Assembly: GCF_042675665.1 (NCBI RefSeq)
Contig: NZ_JBHTJI010000042.1
Coordinates: 310,001-374,000 of the forward strand
DNA length: 64,000 nucleotides
Source of the DNA: Mariniflexile jejuense
GTDB lineage: Bacteria > Bacteroidota > Bacteroidia > Flavobacteriales > Flavobacteriaceae
Direction of reading: 5' to 3'
The notes under the pieces were generated by a model. It did no database searches. It saw nothing but the letters and a program-made list of their open reading frames with translations, and was not told where the DNA came from. Positions 8,948 to 17,449 of the stretch are shown piece by piece (positions within the stretch are counted from its first letter, which is position 1; the number at the start of each line of letters is the position of its first letter). The translations under genes and the position numbers were made by a program.

Positions 8948-11332
8948 ATGAAAAAACTATTCATTGCTTGTACCTTATTATTTTCAATAACAACTATACA
9001 AGCAACCAATTTAACATTCCCAGACGACAAAACGGGCACTATTACAGGAAAAGTATTAGACGCTACACTTAAACAACCCTTACCGTACGTAAACGTTATT
9101 GTAAAAAACGCAAAAGAAGAAATTTTAACAGGTGGCATTACTACTGAAGATGGTTCTTTTACCATTGAAAAAATTGAAGAAGGCAAACTAATTGTTAGCA
9201 TTCAATACATAGGTTATAAAACTGTTAGAAAAGAAATTACCATTAAAAAAGGAAATTACGATGTAAACTTAGGTAGTATTTATTTAGAAGAATCGGCTGA
9301 AGGTTTAGATGAAGTTACTGTAGTTGCCGAAACCTCATCAATACAACAAAAAGTAGACAGAAAAGTAATTACTATAGGTAAAGATCTAACCACTACAGGC
9401 GCTACAGCTTCAGAAATTATGAACAACTTACCTTCTGTAAGTGTTGATAGCCAAAGTGGTGCCATAAGTTTAAGAGGTAACGATAATGTACGTGTGTTGG
9501 TTGATGGAAAACCAACGAATGTTCCTGCATCGCAATTACTAAAACAAATTCCTTCAACATCTATAAAAAGTATTGAGCTAATAACAAACCCTTCAGCTAA
9601 ATACAACCCTGAAGGCATGAGTGGTATAATAAATATTGTTTTACATAAAAATGCCAATGTTGGTTTTAATGGAAGTTTAAACCTTGGATTAGCCCAAGAA
9701 ATAAATGCCAATTTTAATAGCTCTATTGATATGAACTACCGCAATGGCAAATTTAATTTTTATGGAAATTATGGAAATAACATTGGTAAAGGGCAAAATT
9801 ATGGTGCTATAGACCGTTTTGATGATAATACCCAACAACAATTTAACGGTATAAATTCAAACAAATCGCATTTATATAAATTAGGTGTAGACTATTATAT
9901 AAATGATAAAAACACTTTCTCTGTTTATACCAATCAAAATTTATATGACGGAAAAAGTAGTAATACTGCTAATGTTATTTTTCTATTGGATAATCAACCC
10001 GATTTTAGTCAAAACAATTTTAGCGACTACGGAAATAATACAGAAACCTACAACGCTTCATTTACGCATAACTTTGATAAAGAAGGGCATAAAATACTTT
10101 TAGAAGGCGATTATAGCATTTTTAAAAGTGATGAAACTGCCAATTTTTCATTCAACACAGCTCCTTCGTATGTAGATTTGGTTGATAATAACCGAGAAAA
10201 TACAGTAATAAACCTAGATTATGAAAACCCATTAAAAAACAATGCTAAATTAGAGCTCGGTTTAGAATACAGAAATAATATTTCAAAAAACCAATACAAT
10301 ACAAGTAATGCAACATTGTTTGATTCAGATTATGTATATGAAAGAAGCATATACTCATTTTATGCAACATTAGGAAAAACTTTTGATAAATGGTCTTACC
10401 AAGTAGGTGCCAGACTAGAGCAATACGATGTTCAAGCAGATTTTGCACAAGACACACAAGCAGATGCCACTTTTACTGATGAAAAATTTAGCATCTATCC
10501 GTCAGCATTTTTAAGCTACAAAACATCTGAAAAAGGCACGTTACAATTAAGCTTTAGCCGTCGTGTAGATCGCCCTGGGCTTGAACAAATTAACCCAATT
10601 AGAGAATGGAGTACACCAAGAATTACCTCTGTAGGAAACCCCGAACTAGTGCAACAGTTTACAAATTCATATGAATTAAACTTTACAAAACAAGTGAAAG
10701 GTGGAAATATAACTGCTGGAGCTTTTTTTAGAACCATTGAAGATGAAATTAACAGAGCTGTTTACTACGACCCACAAGACCCTAATGGCGACCGATTTTT
10801 ATTAACTTATGATAATTTTGATAATAATTCAGCCTATGGTTTTGAAGCATCAAGCAATTATAAACCTTTAAAATGGTGGAGTTTTAATGCTAGTACTGAA
10901 TATTTTTTAAAAACGGTTAAAGGTGTTGTTGATAATGAAAATATTGAAGTAGACAATGCTGTTTTTAACTTCAGGTTAAGTAATAACTTTACAGTAAACA
11001 AAAAACTAAGTCTATCATTATTTGGCATGTTTAGAGGTCCAGATGAAGGCTTACAATTCAAAAGAAAAACCATGACAATGGTTAATACCGGTTTACGCTA
11101 TTCTTGTTTCAACGACAAAGCTACTTTCAGTTTTAGTTATAATGATATATTTAACAGTATGCGATTTGCTTTTGATGGTGATAGACCTTACCCATCATCT
11201 GGCCAATTTAATTGGGAAAGTAACCAGTGGCGCATAGGTTTAAACTACAGATTTGGTGGTAATAAATATCGTGCTTTAAATAGAAAACAACGCGATGATA
11301 ATGAAACCAGTGGTAGTGGCGGCTTTATGTAA
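8948..11332 (+). CDS. TonB-dependent outer-membrane receptor with CarboxypepD_reg-like domain
   Basis: 794 residues. A signal peptide (MKKLFIACTLLFSITTIQA) is followed by a carboxypeptidase-regulatory-like beta-sandwich (about 28-118, GTITGKVLDATLKQPLPYVNV), a plug domain (about 125-240, ASEIMNNLPSVSVDSQSGAISLRG) and an outer-membrane beta-barrel. It belongs to the barrel family often found without a SusD partner, and no susD gene is adjacent. Substrate is unknown; siderophore, peptide or metal complexes are possibilities. Upstream, GATTACA (8897-8903) and TGTAATC (8921-8927) form a spaced palindrome that could be an operator. Confidence 0.9.
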   Translation: MKKLFIACTLLFSITTIQATNLTFPDDKTGTITGKVLDATLKQPLPYVNVIVKNAKEEILTGGITTEDGSFTIEKIEEGKLIVSIQYIGYKTVRKEITIKKGNYDVNLGSIYLEESAEGLDEVTVVAETSSIQQKVDRKVITIGKDLTTTGATASEIMNNLPSVSVDSQSGAISLRGNDNVRVLVDGKPTNVPASQLLKQIPSTSIKSIELITNPSAKYNPEGMSGIINIVLHKNANVGFNGSLNLGLAQEINANFNSSIDMNYRNGKFNFYGNYGNNIGKGQNYGAIDRFDDNTQQQFNGINSNKSHLYKLGVDYYINDKNTFSVYTNQNLYDGKSSNTANVIFLLDNQPDFSQNNFSDYGNNTETYNASFTHNFDKEGHKILLEGDYSIFKSDETANFSFNTAPSYVDLVDNNRENTVINLDYENPLKNNAKLELGLEYRNNISKNQYNTSNATLFDSDYVYERSIYSFYATLGKTFDKWSYQVGARLEQYDVQADFAQDTQADATFTDEKFSIYPSAFLSYKTSEKGTLQLSFSRRVDRPGLEQINPIREWSTPRITSVGNPELVQQFTNSYELNFTKQVKGGNITAGAFFRTIEDEINRAVYYDPQDPNGDRFLLTYDNFDNNSAYGFEASSNYKPLKWWSFNASTEYFLKTVKGVVDNENIEVDNAVFNFRLSNNFTVNKKLSLSLFGMFRGPDEGLQFKRKTMTMVNTGLRYSCFNDKATFSFSYNDIFNSMRFAFDGDRPYPSSGQFNWESNQWRIGLNYRFGGNKYRALNRKQRDDNETSGSGGFM

Positions 11333-11397
11333 TAAACGCTATTTAATATGCTGCATTAATAATTGATGGTTAGTATTAGTGCTTTTTATTAAATAAA

Positions 11398-11437
11398 AAA
11401 TCCCAAAGCTAATTAGTTTTGGGATTTTGTTTTTTAC
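11398..11437 (+). terminator. Rho-independent terminator of the TonB-dependent receptor gene
   Basis: AAATCCCAAA (11398-11407) pairs with TTTGGGATTT (11418-11427) and is followed by a T-rich tail. It lies 65 bases after the receptor stop codon. Confidence 0.8.
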
Positions 11438-11603
11438 AAATCAAAATGTTAAAGTTTATAAAAATTTTAAATTCATCACAATATCGACAGAATCAATACG
11501 TTATAGAAACATAACAATCTAGCCAAACGAAAGAATAATTATTTTAGAGTTAGTCACCTTCACATAAAAAATTTCGTAACAAAAGATTGATATAATAAAG
11601 TAT

Positions 11604-11637
11604 AAAAACTCGAAAGGTTTCTTTCGAGTTTTTTTTG
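11604..11637. terminator. Orphan intrinsic terminator
   Basis: AAAACTCGAAAG and CTTTCGAGTTTTTTTT form a near-perfect stem with a short loop and a long T-run on the plus strand. The A-run on the left side would also allow termination of minus-strand transcripts. No gene lies directly before it on either strand. Confidence 0.75.
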
Positions 11638-11757
11638 TATTATGTTAAAAATGAGTTAAATACAAAATTTCATGCAATAACTTCCAACTCATTACGTCTA
11701 TTATAATAGATTCTTTCTTCACTATTTAAAGTGTTAGTTGAAGTTGATTAATAGCTA

Positions 11758-11791
11758 GAAAAACCCGAAACGTCTCCGTTTCGGGTTTTTC
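11758..11791 (-). terminator. Terminator of fabH
   Basis: AAAAACCCGAAACG and CGTTTCGGGTTTTT enclose a 4-base loop (TCTC), giving a perfect 14-bp stem with T-runs on both strands. It lies 20 bases after the fabH stop codon in the direction of fabH transcription. Confidence 0.9.
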
Positions 11792-11811
11792 GTTTTAATA
11801 TTTTTAAGTGA

Positions 11812-12819
11812 TTAAGCCCATTTAATAATAGCACTTCCCCAAGTAAAGCCACTACCAAACGCTGCAAGAACTACATTATCGCCTGCTTTAATTTTACCTT
11901 CTTCCCAAGCTTCAGTAAGCGCTATAATTACAGAAGCTGCCGTGGTATTTCCGTATTTCATGATATTATTAAAAACTTGGTCATCTCTTAATTTAAACTT
12001 ACTTTGAATGTATTGTGCAATTCGTAAATTGGCTTGATGCGGTATTAACATATCAATATCTTCCTTTTGTAAACCATTTTTTTCTAAACCTTCTATAATA
12101 ACTTCACTAAAACGAACTACAGCATGTTTAAAAACAAACGTGCCGTCCATATACGGGAAATACGATACATCTTCATCACCTGCTTCTATAATTTCAGGCA
12201 CCCAATGTGCAATACTTGGTCCAGCTACAATTAACTTATCGGCATATTTACCTTCGCTATGCAAATGTGTTGACAAAATACCTTTAGTTGTATCTTCTTC
12301 TCTGGTTAAAACACAAGCGCCTGCACCATCGCCAAAAATTACTGTAACACCTCTACCACGTGTTGTTTTATCCAATCCATTACTATGGTATTCAGCACCA
12401 ATAACTAAAATATTTTTATACATACCTGTTTTTATAAACTGGTCTGCAACCGAAATAGCATATACAAACCCAGAACATTGGTTTCTTACATCCAAAGCAC
12501 CTATGGTTGGCATGTCTAATAAATCTTGAATTTGCACACCACAACCTGGGAAGTAATAATCGGGACTTAAGGTAGCAAATACAATAAAATCAATATCATC
12601 TTTAGTTAAACTAGCACGTTCAATGGCAATTTTAGCTGCTTTTGCACCCATGGTTGCAGATGTATCATTGGTTCCAGCTTTTATCCAGCGGCGTTCTTGT
12701 ATCCCTGTTCGTTCTTGTATCCAAGCATCATTGGTATCCATCATTTTTGATAAATCATCATTAGTAACCACATTATCTGGCACATATTTACCTAAACCTA
12801 TAATCTTTGAATTGTACAT
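11812..12819 (-). CDS. fabH: Beta-ketoacyl-ACP synthase III
   Basis: 335 residues, the normal FabH length. The thiolase-fold catalytic triad is visible: Cys115 in NQCSGFVYA, His261 in IPHQANLRI and Asn291 in KYGNTTAAS. The enzyme condenses acetyl-CoA or a branched acyl-CoA with malonyl-ACP to start fatty acid synthesis. The EDISPs typical of fapR or fab clusters are absent; the gene stands alone and divergent from htpG. Flavobacteria often carry several KAS III paralogues, so a role in other lipid or secondary metabolism cannot be excluded. Confidence 0.93.
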   Translation of the reverse strand: MYNSKIIGLGKYVPDNVVTNDDLSKMMDTNDAWIQERTGIQERRWIKAGTNDTSATMGAKAAKIAIERASLTKDDIDFIVFATLSPDYYFPGCGVQIQDLLDMPTIGALDVRNQCSGFVYAISVADQFIKTGMYKNILVIGAEYHSNGLDKTTRGRGVTVIFGDGAGACVLTREEDTTKGILSTHLHSEGKYADKLIVAGPSIAHWVPEIIEAGDEDVSYFPYMDGTFVFKHAVVRFSEVIIEGLEKNGLQKEDIDMLIPHQANLRIAQYIQSKFKLRDDQVFNNIMKYGNTTAASVIIALTEAWEEGKIKAGDNVVLAAFGSGFTWGSAIIKWA

Positions 12820-12956
12820 ATTCTTAATTTTTAATCACAAAGTACAACAACTAAAACTAAATTCCAATATTTTAAAATTCTAAGTTTCAAATTTCAAGTT
12901 GAACACTTTCTGTTCAAAATTCATTAATCGTTAATTATAAACTCGTTAATCAATAG

Positions 12957-12969
12957 TGTCAGTTTGTCA
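12957..12969 (+). promoter_or_regulatory. Direct repeat TGTCA-N3-TGTCA upstream of htpG
   Basis: TGTCA occurs at 12957-12961 and again at 12965-12969, 109 bases before the htpG start codon, in the fabH-htpG divergent region. No CIRCE element is present. It may be a binding site for a stress regulator; this is inferred only from position and repetition. Confidence 0.3.
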
Positions 12970-13077
12970 CCTTTTCACTCTTGGTATTTTTTTTGACTAT
13001 TACTTTTTCAATAAGTAAAAAATTAAAATTAATCAGATTTCCTTTTTAGGGAATGAAAAATTAAAACCATAATAATT

Positions 13078-14988
13078 ATGACAAAAGGAAGTATTAATGT
13101 TTCAGTAGAAAACATTTTCCCACTCATTAAAAAATTCTTGTACAGCGACCACGAAATATTTTTACGTGAGTTAATTAGTAACGGTACCGATGCTACTTTA
13201 AAGCTAAAACACCTTACAAGCATTGGCGAATCTAAATCGGAATACGGCAATCCGCAAATTGACGTTAAAATTGATAAAGAAGGTAAAAAACTTCATATTA
13301 TTGATCAAGGTTTGGGTATGACTGCTGAAGAAGTAGAAAAATACATTAACCAAGTAGCCTTTTCTGGCGCTGAAGAGTTTTTAGACAAATACAAAGATTC
13401 AGCTAAAGATTCTGGTATTATTGGGCATTTCGGTTTAGGTTTCTATTCAGCATTTATGGTTGCTGAAAAAGTTGAAATCATCACCAAATCGCATACTGAT
13501 GCACCTGCTGCACATTGGACGTGTGATGGTTCGCCAGAATTCACTTTAGAAGCTTCAGACAAAACTGAAAGAGGAACTGAAATAATTCTTCATATAGCTG
13601 AAGACTCAACCGAATTTTTAGAAGAAGGTCGCATTCGCACATTACTTCAAAAGTATAATAAGTTTATGCCTATCCCAATTAAATTTGGAACTAAGGAAGT
13701 AAACGATCCAGAGCACGAACCAGCTACCATTACAGATAAAGATGGTAAGGAAACTAAAGAACCGCAACGTAAGATTACGGTTGATAATATTATAAACAAC
13801 CCAAACCCTGCGTGGACAAAACAACCTGCCGATTTACAAGATGAAGATTACAAAGGTTTTTACCGCGAGTTATATCCAATGCAGTTTGAAGAACCGTTAT
13901 TCAACATTCACTTAAATGTTGATTATCCGTTTAACTTAACTGGTATTTTGTATTTCCCAAAACTGTCTAACGACATGCAAATACAAAAAGATAAAATTCA
14001 ACTTTACCAAAATCAAGTTTTTGTAACAGATAATGTTGAAGGTATTGTTCCTGAGTTTTTAACCATGCTTCGTGGTGTAATTGACTCGCCAGACATTCCA
14101 TTAAACGTATCACGTTCATATTTACAAGCAGATGGTGCGGTTAAAAAGATTTCATCTTACATTACTAGAAAAGTTGCCGATAAATTAAAATCGTTATTCA
14201 ACAATAACCGTGAAGATTTTGAAGCCAAATGGAACGATATTAAAATTGTGATTGAATATGGTATGCTTTCTGAAGAAAAATTCTTTGAAAAAGCAGGTGA
14301 TTTTGCACTATACCCAACCGTAGATGGTACCTATTACACTTACGATGAATTATACAATAAGATAAAAGCAAACCAAACTGATAAAGATGATAAGCTTGTT
14401 ATTTTATATGCTTCTAACAAAGATGCGCAACACGCCTACATTGAAACAGCTAAAGCAAAAGGTTATGAGGTGTTGTTGTTGGATTCGCCAATTGTACCAC
14501 ATTTAATTCAAAAATTAGAAAGCACTAAGGAAAATATTTCTTTTGCACGTGTTGATGGCGACCATATTGATAATTTAATAAAGAAAGACGAAACCACCAT
14601 TTCTAAACTTACTGAAGAACAAAAAACAGAACTTGACACACTTTTGAAAGAAGTGATTCCTTCTGAAAAATTCATGGTACAACTAGAAGCTATGGATAGC
14701 GATGCATCACCTTTCATCATTACGCAACCAGAATTTATGCGTCGTATGAAAGAAATGCAACAAACTGGCGGAGGCGGTATGTTTGGCATGGGTAGTTTCC
14801 CTGAAATGTATAATTTAGTAGTAAACACAAACTCTAAATTAGTCGGCGATATTTTAGAAACCAAAACAAAAGCCAAACAAGAGCGTTTAATAAACCAAAG
14901 TTTAGATTTAGCACGTTTATCACAAGGCTTGTTAAAGGGTGAAGAACTTACCAAATTCATCAAACGCAGTTACGAGATGATTAAATAG
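13078..14988 (+). CDS. htpG: Molecular chaperone HtpG (Hsp90)
   Basis: 636 residues. The N-terminal GHKL ATPase domain shows ELISNGTDATLKL (catalytic Glu and Asn), IIDQGLGMT and IIGHFGLGFYSAF. A middle domain (about 240-500) includes LFNIHLNVDYPFNLTGILYF, and a C-terminal dimerisation domain follows, with a Gly/Met-rich stretch near 562-570. An acidic, Lys-rich insertion (about 206-230) lies between the N-terminal and middle domains, as in other Bacteroidota HtpG proteins. It is an ATP-dependent cytosolic chaperone for late folding of clients. It is monocistronic, with its own terminator. Confidence 0.97.
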   Translation: MTKGSINVSVENIFPLIKKFLYSDHEIFLRELISNGTDATLKLKHLTSIGESKSEYGNPQIDVKIDKEGKKLHIIDQGLGMTAEEVEKYINQVAFSGAEEFLDKYKDSAKDSGIIGHFGLGFYSAFMVAEKVEIITKSHTDAPAAHWTCDGSPEFTLEASDKTERGTEIILHIAEDSTEFLEEGRIRTLLQKYNKFMPIPIKFGTKEVNDPEHEPATITDKDGKETKEPQRKITVDNIINNPNPAWTKQPADLQDEDYKGFYRELYPMQFEEPLFNIHLNVDYPFNLTGILYFPKLSNDMQIQKDKIQLYQNQVFVTDNVEGIVPEFLTMLRGVIDSPDIPLNVSRSYLQADGAVKKISSYITRKVADKLKSLFNNNREDFEAKWNDIKIVIEYGMLSEEKFFEKAGDFALYPTVDGTYYTYDELYNKIKANQTDKDDKLVILYASNKDAQHAYIETAKAKGYEVLLLDSPIVPHLIQKLESTKENISFARVDGDHIDNLIKKDETTISKLTEEQKTELDTLLKEVIPSEKFMVQLEAMDSDASPFIITQPEFMRRMKEMQQTGGGGMFGMGSFPEMYNLVVNTNSKLVGDILETKTKAKQERLINQSLDLARLSQGLLKGEELTKFIKRSYEMIK

Positions 14989-15044
14989 GTTTTTAGGCTG
15001 TTAGATTTATAGACAGTTAAGAAAAATAAATATACATTATTACC

Positions 15045-15080
15045 AAAACCACTTTGCAAAAAACAAAGTGGTTTTTTTTT
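15045..15080 (+). terminator. Terminator of htpG
   Basis: AAAACCACTTTG (15045-15056) pairs with CAAAGTGGTTTT (15063-15074), followed by a run of T. A TATATTTG box (15080-15087) begins at the end of the T-run and may be the -7 element of the following FKBP gene. Confidence 0.88.
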
Positions 15081-15104
15081 ATATTTGGACATAAAAATTG
15101 CGTT

Positions 15105-15554
15105 ATGAAAAACATTTTATTATTAACCGTTGTTTTTGTTCTATTTACTGCATGTAGCAAAGATGAAACAGTAGATTATGTAACAAAAAACGATGAACAA
15201 ATTCAAGCTTATATTGCTGCAAACAATTTAACAGCCCAAAAAAGTAGCTCGGGTTTATATTATGTTATCGATACTCCTGGTACAGGTGCTCAACCTACCA
15301 GCACCAGTAATGTAACCATTGCGTATAAAGGTTATTTTTTAAACGGTACTGTTTTTGACCAAAATGCTAATGGTTATACAACGAACTTAAAACAGGTTAT
15401 AAAAGGATGGACAGAAGGCATTACTTATTTTAAAGAAGGTGGTAGTGGAATATTGTTAATTCCAGCACATTTAGGGTATGGAAATGCTAATTATTATACC
15501 ATTCCTGGTGGTTCTGTATTAATTTTTGATGTAGAACTCCTATCTGTTAATTAA
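15105..15554 (+). CDS. FKBP-type peptidyl-prolyl isomerase lipoprotein
   Basis: 149 residues from the ATG at 15105; a longer frame upstream runs through the htpG terminator and is unlikely. The signal peptide ends in a lipobox-like LFTAC (Cys17). A single FKBP domain follows (about 60-149) with TIAYKGYFLNGTVFDQN and LIPAHLGYGNANYYTIPGG. It should catalyse prolyl cis-trans isomerisation in the periplasm or at a membrane face. Gliding-motility GldI is a related lipoprotein, but this one is shorter and no gld genes are nearby. Confidence 0.9.
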   Translation: MKNILLLTVVFVLFTACSKDETVDYVTKNDEQIQAYIAANNLTAQKSSSGLYYVIDTPGTGAQPTSTSNVTIAYKGYFLNGTVFDQNANGYTTNLKQVIKGWTEGITYFKEGGSGILLIPAHLGYGNANYYTIPGGSVLIFDVELLSVN

Positions 15555-15578
15555 AACTTATTTTTAACATTTTATATG

Positions 15579-15608
15579 AAACCACTTTGTACAAACAGAG
15601 TGGTTTTT
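15579..15608 (+). terminator. Terminator of the FKBP gene
   Basis: AAACCACTTTG and an imperfect partner CAGAGTGGTTTTTT form the stem. Its left arm is identical to that of the htpG terminator 530 bases upstream, so one may be a copy of the other. Confidence 0.8.
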
Positions 15609-15623
15609 TGTTATTTTTAATCC

Positions 15624-16262
15624 ATGCAAGTTATATCAACCAACATAGCTAAACCAACAACCATTATTTTTGATGGCGAAGAAGTTATTACTGGCATCTA
15701 CAAAACACCCACAAACCAACCTGTTTATTTAGGCAAAGAAACCGTTAAGGGTGATGAAGTAACAGATAGAGAAAACCACGGTGGCGAGTTTAAAGCATGT
15801 TACTTATTTTCAGAAAACCATTACGCCTATTGGAAAAACCTATACCCAAATCTAAATTGGGATTGGGGTATGTTTGGCGAAAACCTAACGGTAAAAAATT
15901 TAGACGAAACCAAAATTCACATAGGTGATATTTACAAACTAGGTTCGGCATTAGTACAAATAACCCAACCTCGAGAACCTTGTTATAAATTTGGGGTAAA
16001 ATTTGGCACACAACGTGTTTTAAAACAATTTGTTAAACACGGTTGTCCTGGTACGTACGTTCGTATTTTAGAAGAAGGTTTTGTGAAAACTGGCGACTAT
16101 TTTGAGTTAGTTGAAAAAGCAAAAAACAGCATAAGTACAGCTCAATTTTACAGCTTGCTTTTTTCAAAAATTAAAAATCAAGAACATTTAAAATTAGCAA
16201 TAGTAAATGAAGCGCTTCCACCTTCAAAAAGAGAGAAACTACGTGAGTATATCACCTCGTAA
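15624..16262 (+). CDS. MOSC domain protein
   Basis: 212 residues, YiiM-like. The MOSC core covers about 15-160 with GDEVTDRENHGGEFKACYL, GMFGENLTVKN and a conserved Cys in QPREPCYKFG. MOSC proteins handle molybdenum-cofactor-linked sulfur or, in YiiM, reduce N-hydroxylated compounds. No molybdopterin genes are nearby. The gene sits 40 bases before the dihydrouridine synthase gene. Confidence 0.88.
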   Translation: MQVISTNIAKPTTIIFDGEEVITGIYKTPTNQPVYLGKETVKGDEVTDRENHGGEFKACYLFSENHYAYWKNLYPNLNWDWGMFGENLTVKNLDETKIHIGDIYKLGSALVQITQPREPCYKFGVKFGTQRVLKQFVKHGCPGTYVRILEEGFVKTGDYFELVEKAKNSISTAQFYSLLFSKIKNQEHLKLAIVNEALPPSKREKLREYITS

Positions 16263-16302
16263 TTCGTAATTACTACATATATTTGCACAACTCAATTATT
16301 AA

Positions 16303-17262
16303 ATGGCAATCACGTTACTTTCTTCACCACTACAAGGTTTTACCGATTTTAAATTTCGCAACGCATTCAATCATTACTTTGGAGGTATCGACACCTTTTA
16401 TGCGCCTTACATTCGGTTGGATGGAAAAATGATAATAAAATCGTCGTACCAACGTGATTTACAACCCGAAAACAACACAACTTTGGAGGTTATTCCGCAG
16501 GTAATGACCAACAATCCCGATGAATTTCTGTTTGTGGTTAAATACATTCAGCAATTAGGTTATAAGGAACTTAACTGGAATTTGGGTTGTCCCTACCCCA
16601 TGGTTACCAAACAAGGCATGGGTTCTGGACTTATTTGTAACCCCGAAAAAATTAATGAAGTACTAAAACGCGCGCACAACGAAACCGATGTGATTGTATC
16701 CATGAAAATGCGCATGGGTTACGAAAACCCTGAAGAAATTTTAGATGTATTCCCCATTCTGGACAACTATCCGCTTAAAAACATCGCCATACATGCACGC
16801 ATTGGCAAGCAACTGTACAAAGGCGGCGTAAATTTAGAAGCCTTTCAAAAGTGTATAGAAAGCACCAAACACAAACTGTATTATAATGGTGATATCACTT
16901 CGGTTGCCAAGTTTCAAGAAATGCAAAACCGTTTCCCAAGCATCGACCATTTCTTGATTGGTCGCGGACTTATTGCTGACCCATTTTTACCTAGCATGAT
17001 TAAAAATAATACCACCAAATATCCTGTAAATAGATGGCAAATCTTCAGTGAATTTCATGATACCATTTACCAACAATATGATGCAGCACTTTCTGGACCA
17101 ACACCAATAAAAATGAAAATGTTAGGGTTTTGGGAATACTTTTCACAGTCATTTTCAAATCCACAAAAAACATACAAAAAAATTAAAAAAGCTACCAATC
17201 CAAGAGCGTACACACAAGCAGTTGCTGAAATTTTAAATAACGAAAGAACAATTAACAATTAA
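16303..17262 (+). CDS. tRNA-dihydrouridine synthase
   Basis: 319 residues in the Dus family: flavin-binding TIM barrel with LNWNLGCPYPMVTKQGMGSG (the Cys is the catalytic acid), VSMKMRMGY, IAIHARIGKQLYKGG and HFLIGRGLIADPFL. It reduces uridine in the D-loop of tRNA using FMN and NAD(P)H, closest to the DusC-like group. A -7-like TATATTTG (16278-16285) lies 18 bases before the start. Its last codons (Thr-Ile-Asn-Asn) and stop codon are written in the first units of a 7-bp tandem repeat. Confidence 0.92.
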   Translation: MAITLLSSPLQGFTDFKFRNAFNHYFGGIDTFYAPYIRLDGKMIIKSSYQRDLQPENNTTLEVIPQVMTNNPDEFLFVVKYIQQLGYKELNWNLGCPYPMVTKQGMGSGLICNPEKINEVLKRAHNETDVIVSMKMRMGYENPEEILDVFPILDNYPLKNIAIHARIGKQLYKGGVNLEAFQKCIESTKHKLYYNGDITSVAKFQEMQNRFPSIDHFLIGRGLIADPFLPSMIKNNTTKYPVNRWQIFSEFHDTIYQQYDAALSGPTPIKMKMLGFWEYFSQSFSNPQKTYKKIKKATNPRAYTQAVAEILNNERTINN

Positions 17263-17300
17263 CAATTAACAATTAACAATTAACAATTAACAATTAACAA
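17247..17300. repeat. Tandem heptamer array (AACAATT, 7.7 copies)
   Basis: Seven perfect AACAATT units plus AACAA. The array begins inside the 3' end of the dihydrouridine synthase gene and contains its stop codon (17260-17262). Since 7 is not a multiple of 3, unit gain or loss cannot alter the protein beyond the first stop. Confidence 0.95.
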
Positions 17301-17394
17301 AGCTAAAAAAACAATTTCAACCTTACCTGTAGTTCAAGAGTTTTTAGTTTTAACTTCTCAACTTTGACGCTTTGAATCTTTGCAACTACGCAAC

Positions 17395-17427
17395 TTTGCT
17401 ACAAGTACAAGTTTTAAATTATATTTG
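17395..17427 (+). promoter_or_regulatory. Promoter of the radical SAM gene
   Basis: TTTG (17395-17398), 21 bases, then TATATTTG (17420-17427) match the -33/-7 pattern of Bacteroidota primary-sigma promoters. The TTG start codon of the gene is 22 bases after the -7 element, giving a short leader. Confidence 0.75.
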
Positions 17428-17449
17428 CCATATATTTTAATACAACATT

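Larger units (their letters stand above)
11333..11811. other. Gene-free convergent gap with three terminators
   Basis: 479 bases without a credible reading frame, between the plus-strand receptor gene and the minus-strand fabH. It holds three separate strong terminator hairpins (listed individually). The first serves the receptor and the third serves fabH. The middle one belongs to no visible gene, so a small RNA or a lost gene is possible. Confidence 0.7.

Noticed and set aside
9280..9711. Long antisense frames inside the TonB receptor and other genes
   Set aside because: They mirror the codon pattern of strongly supported genes on the opposite strand and show no domain.
15105..15554. FKBP lipoprotein as gliding-motility GldI
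   Set aside because: It is shorter than GldI and there are no gld or spr genes around; a general isomerase is the safer call.
17247..17300. Heptamer arrays as a CRISPR array
   Set aside because: Units are 7 bp, directly abutting, with no spacers and no cas genes.
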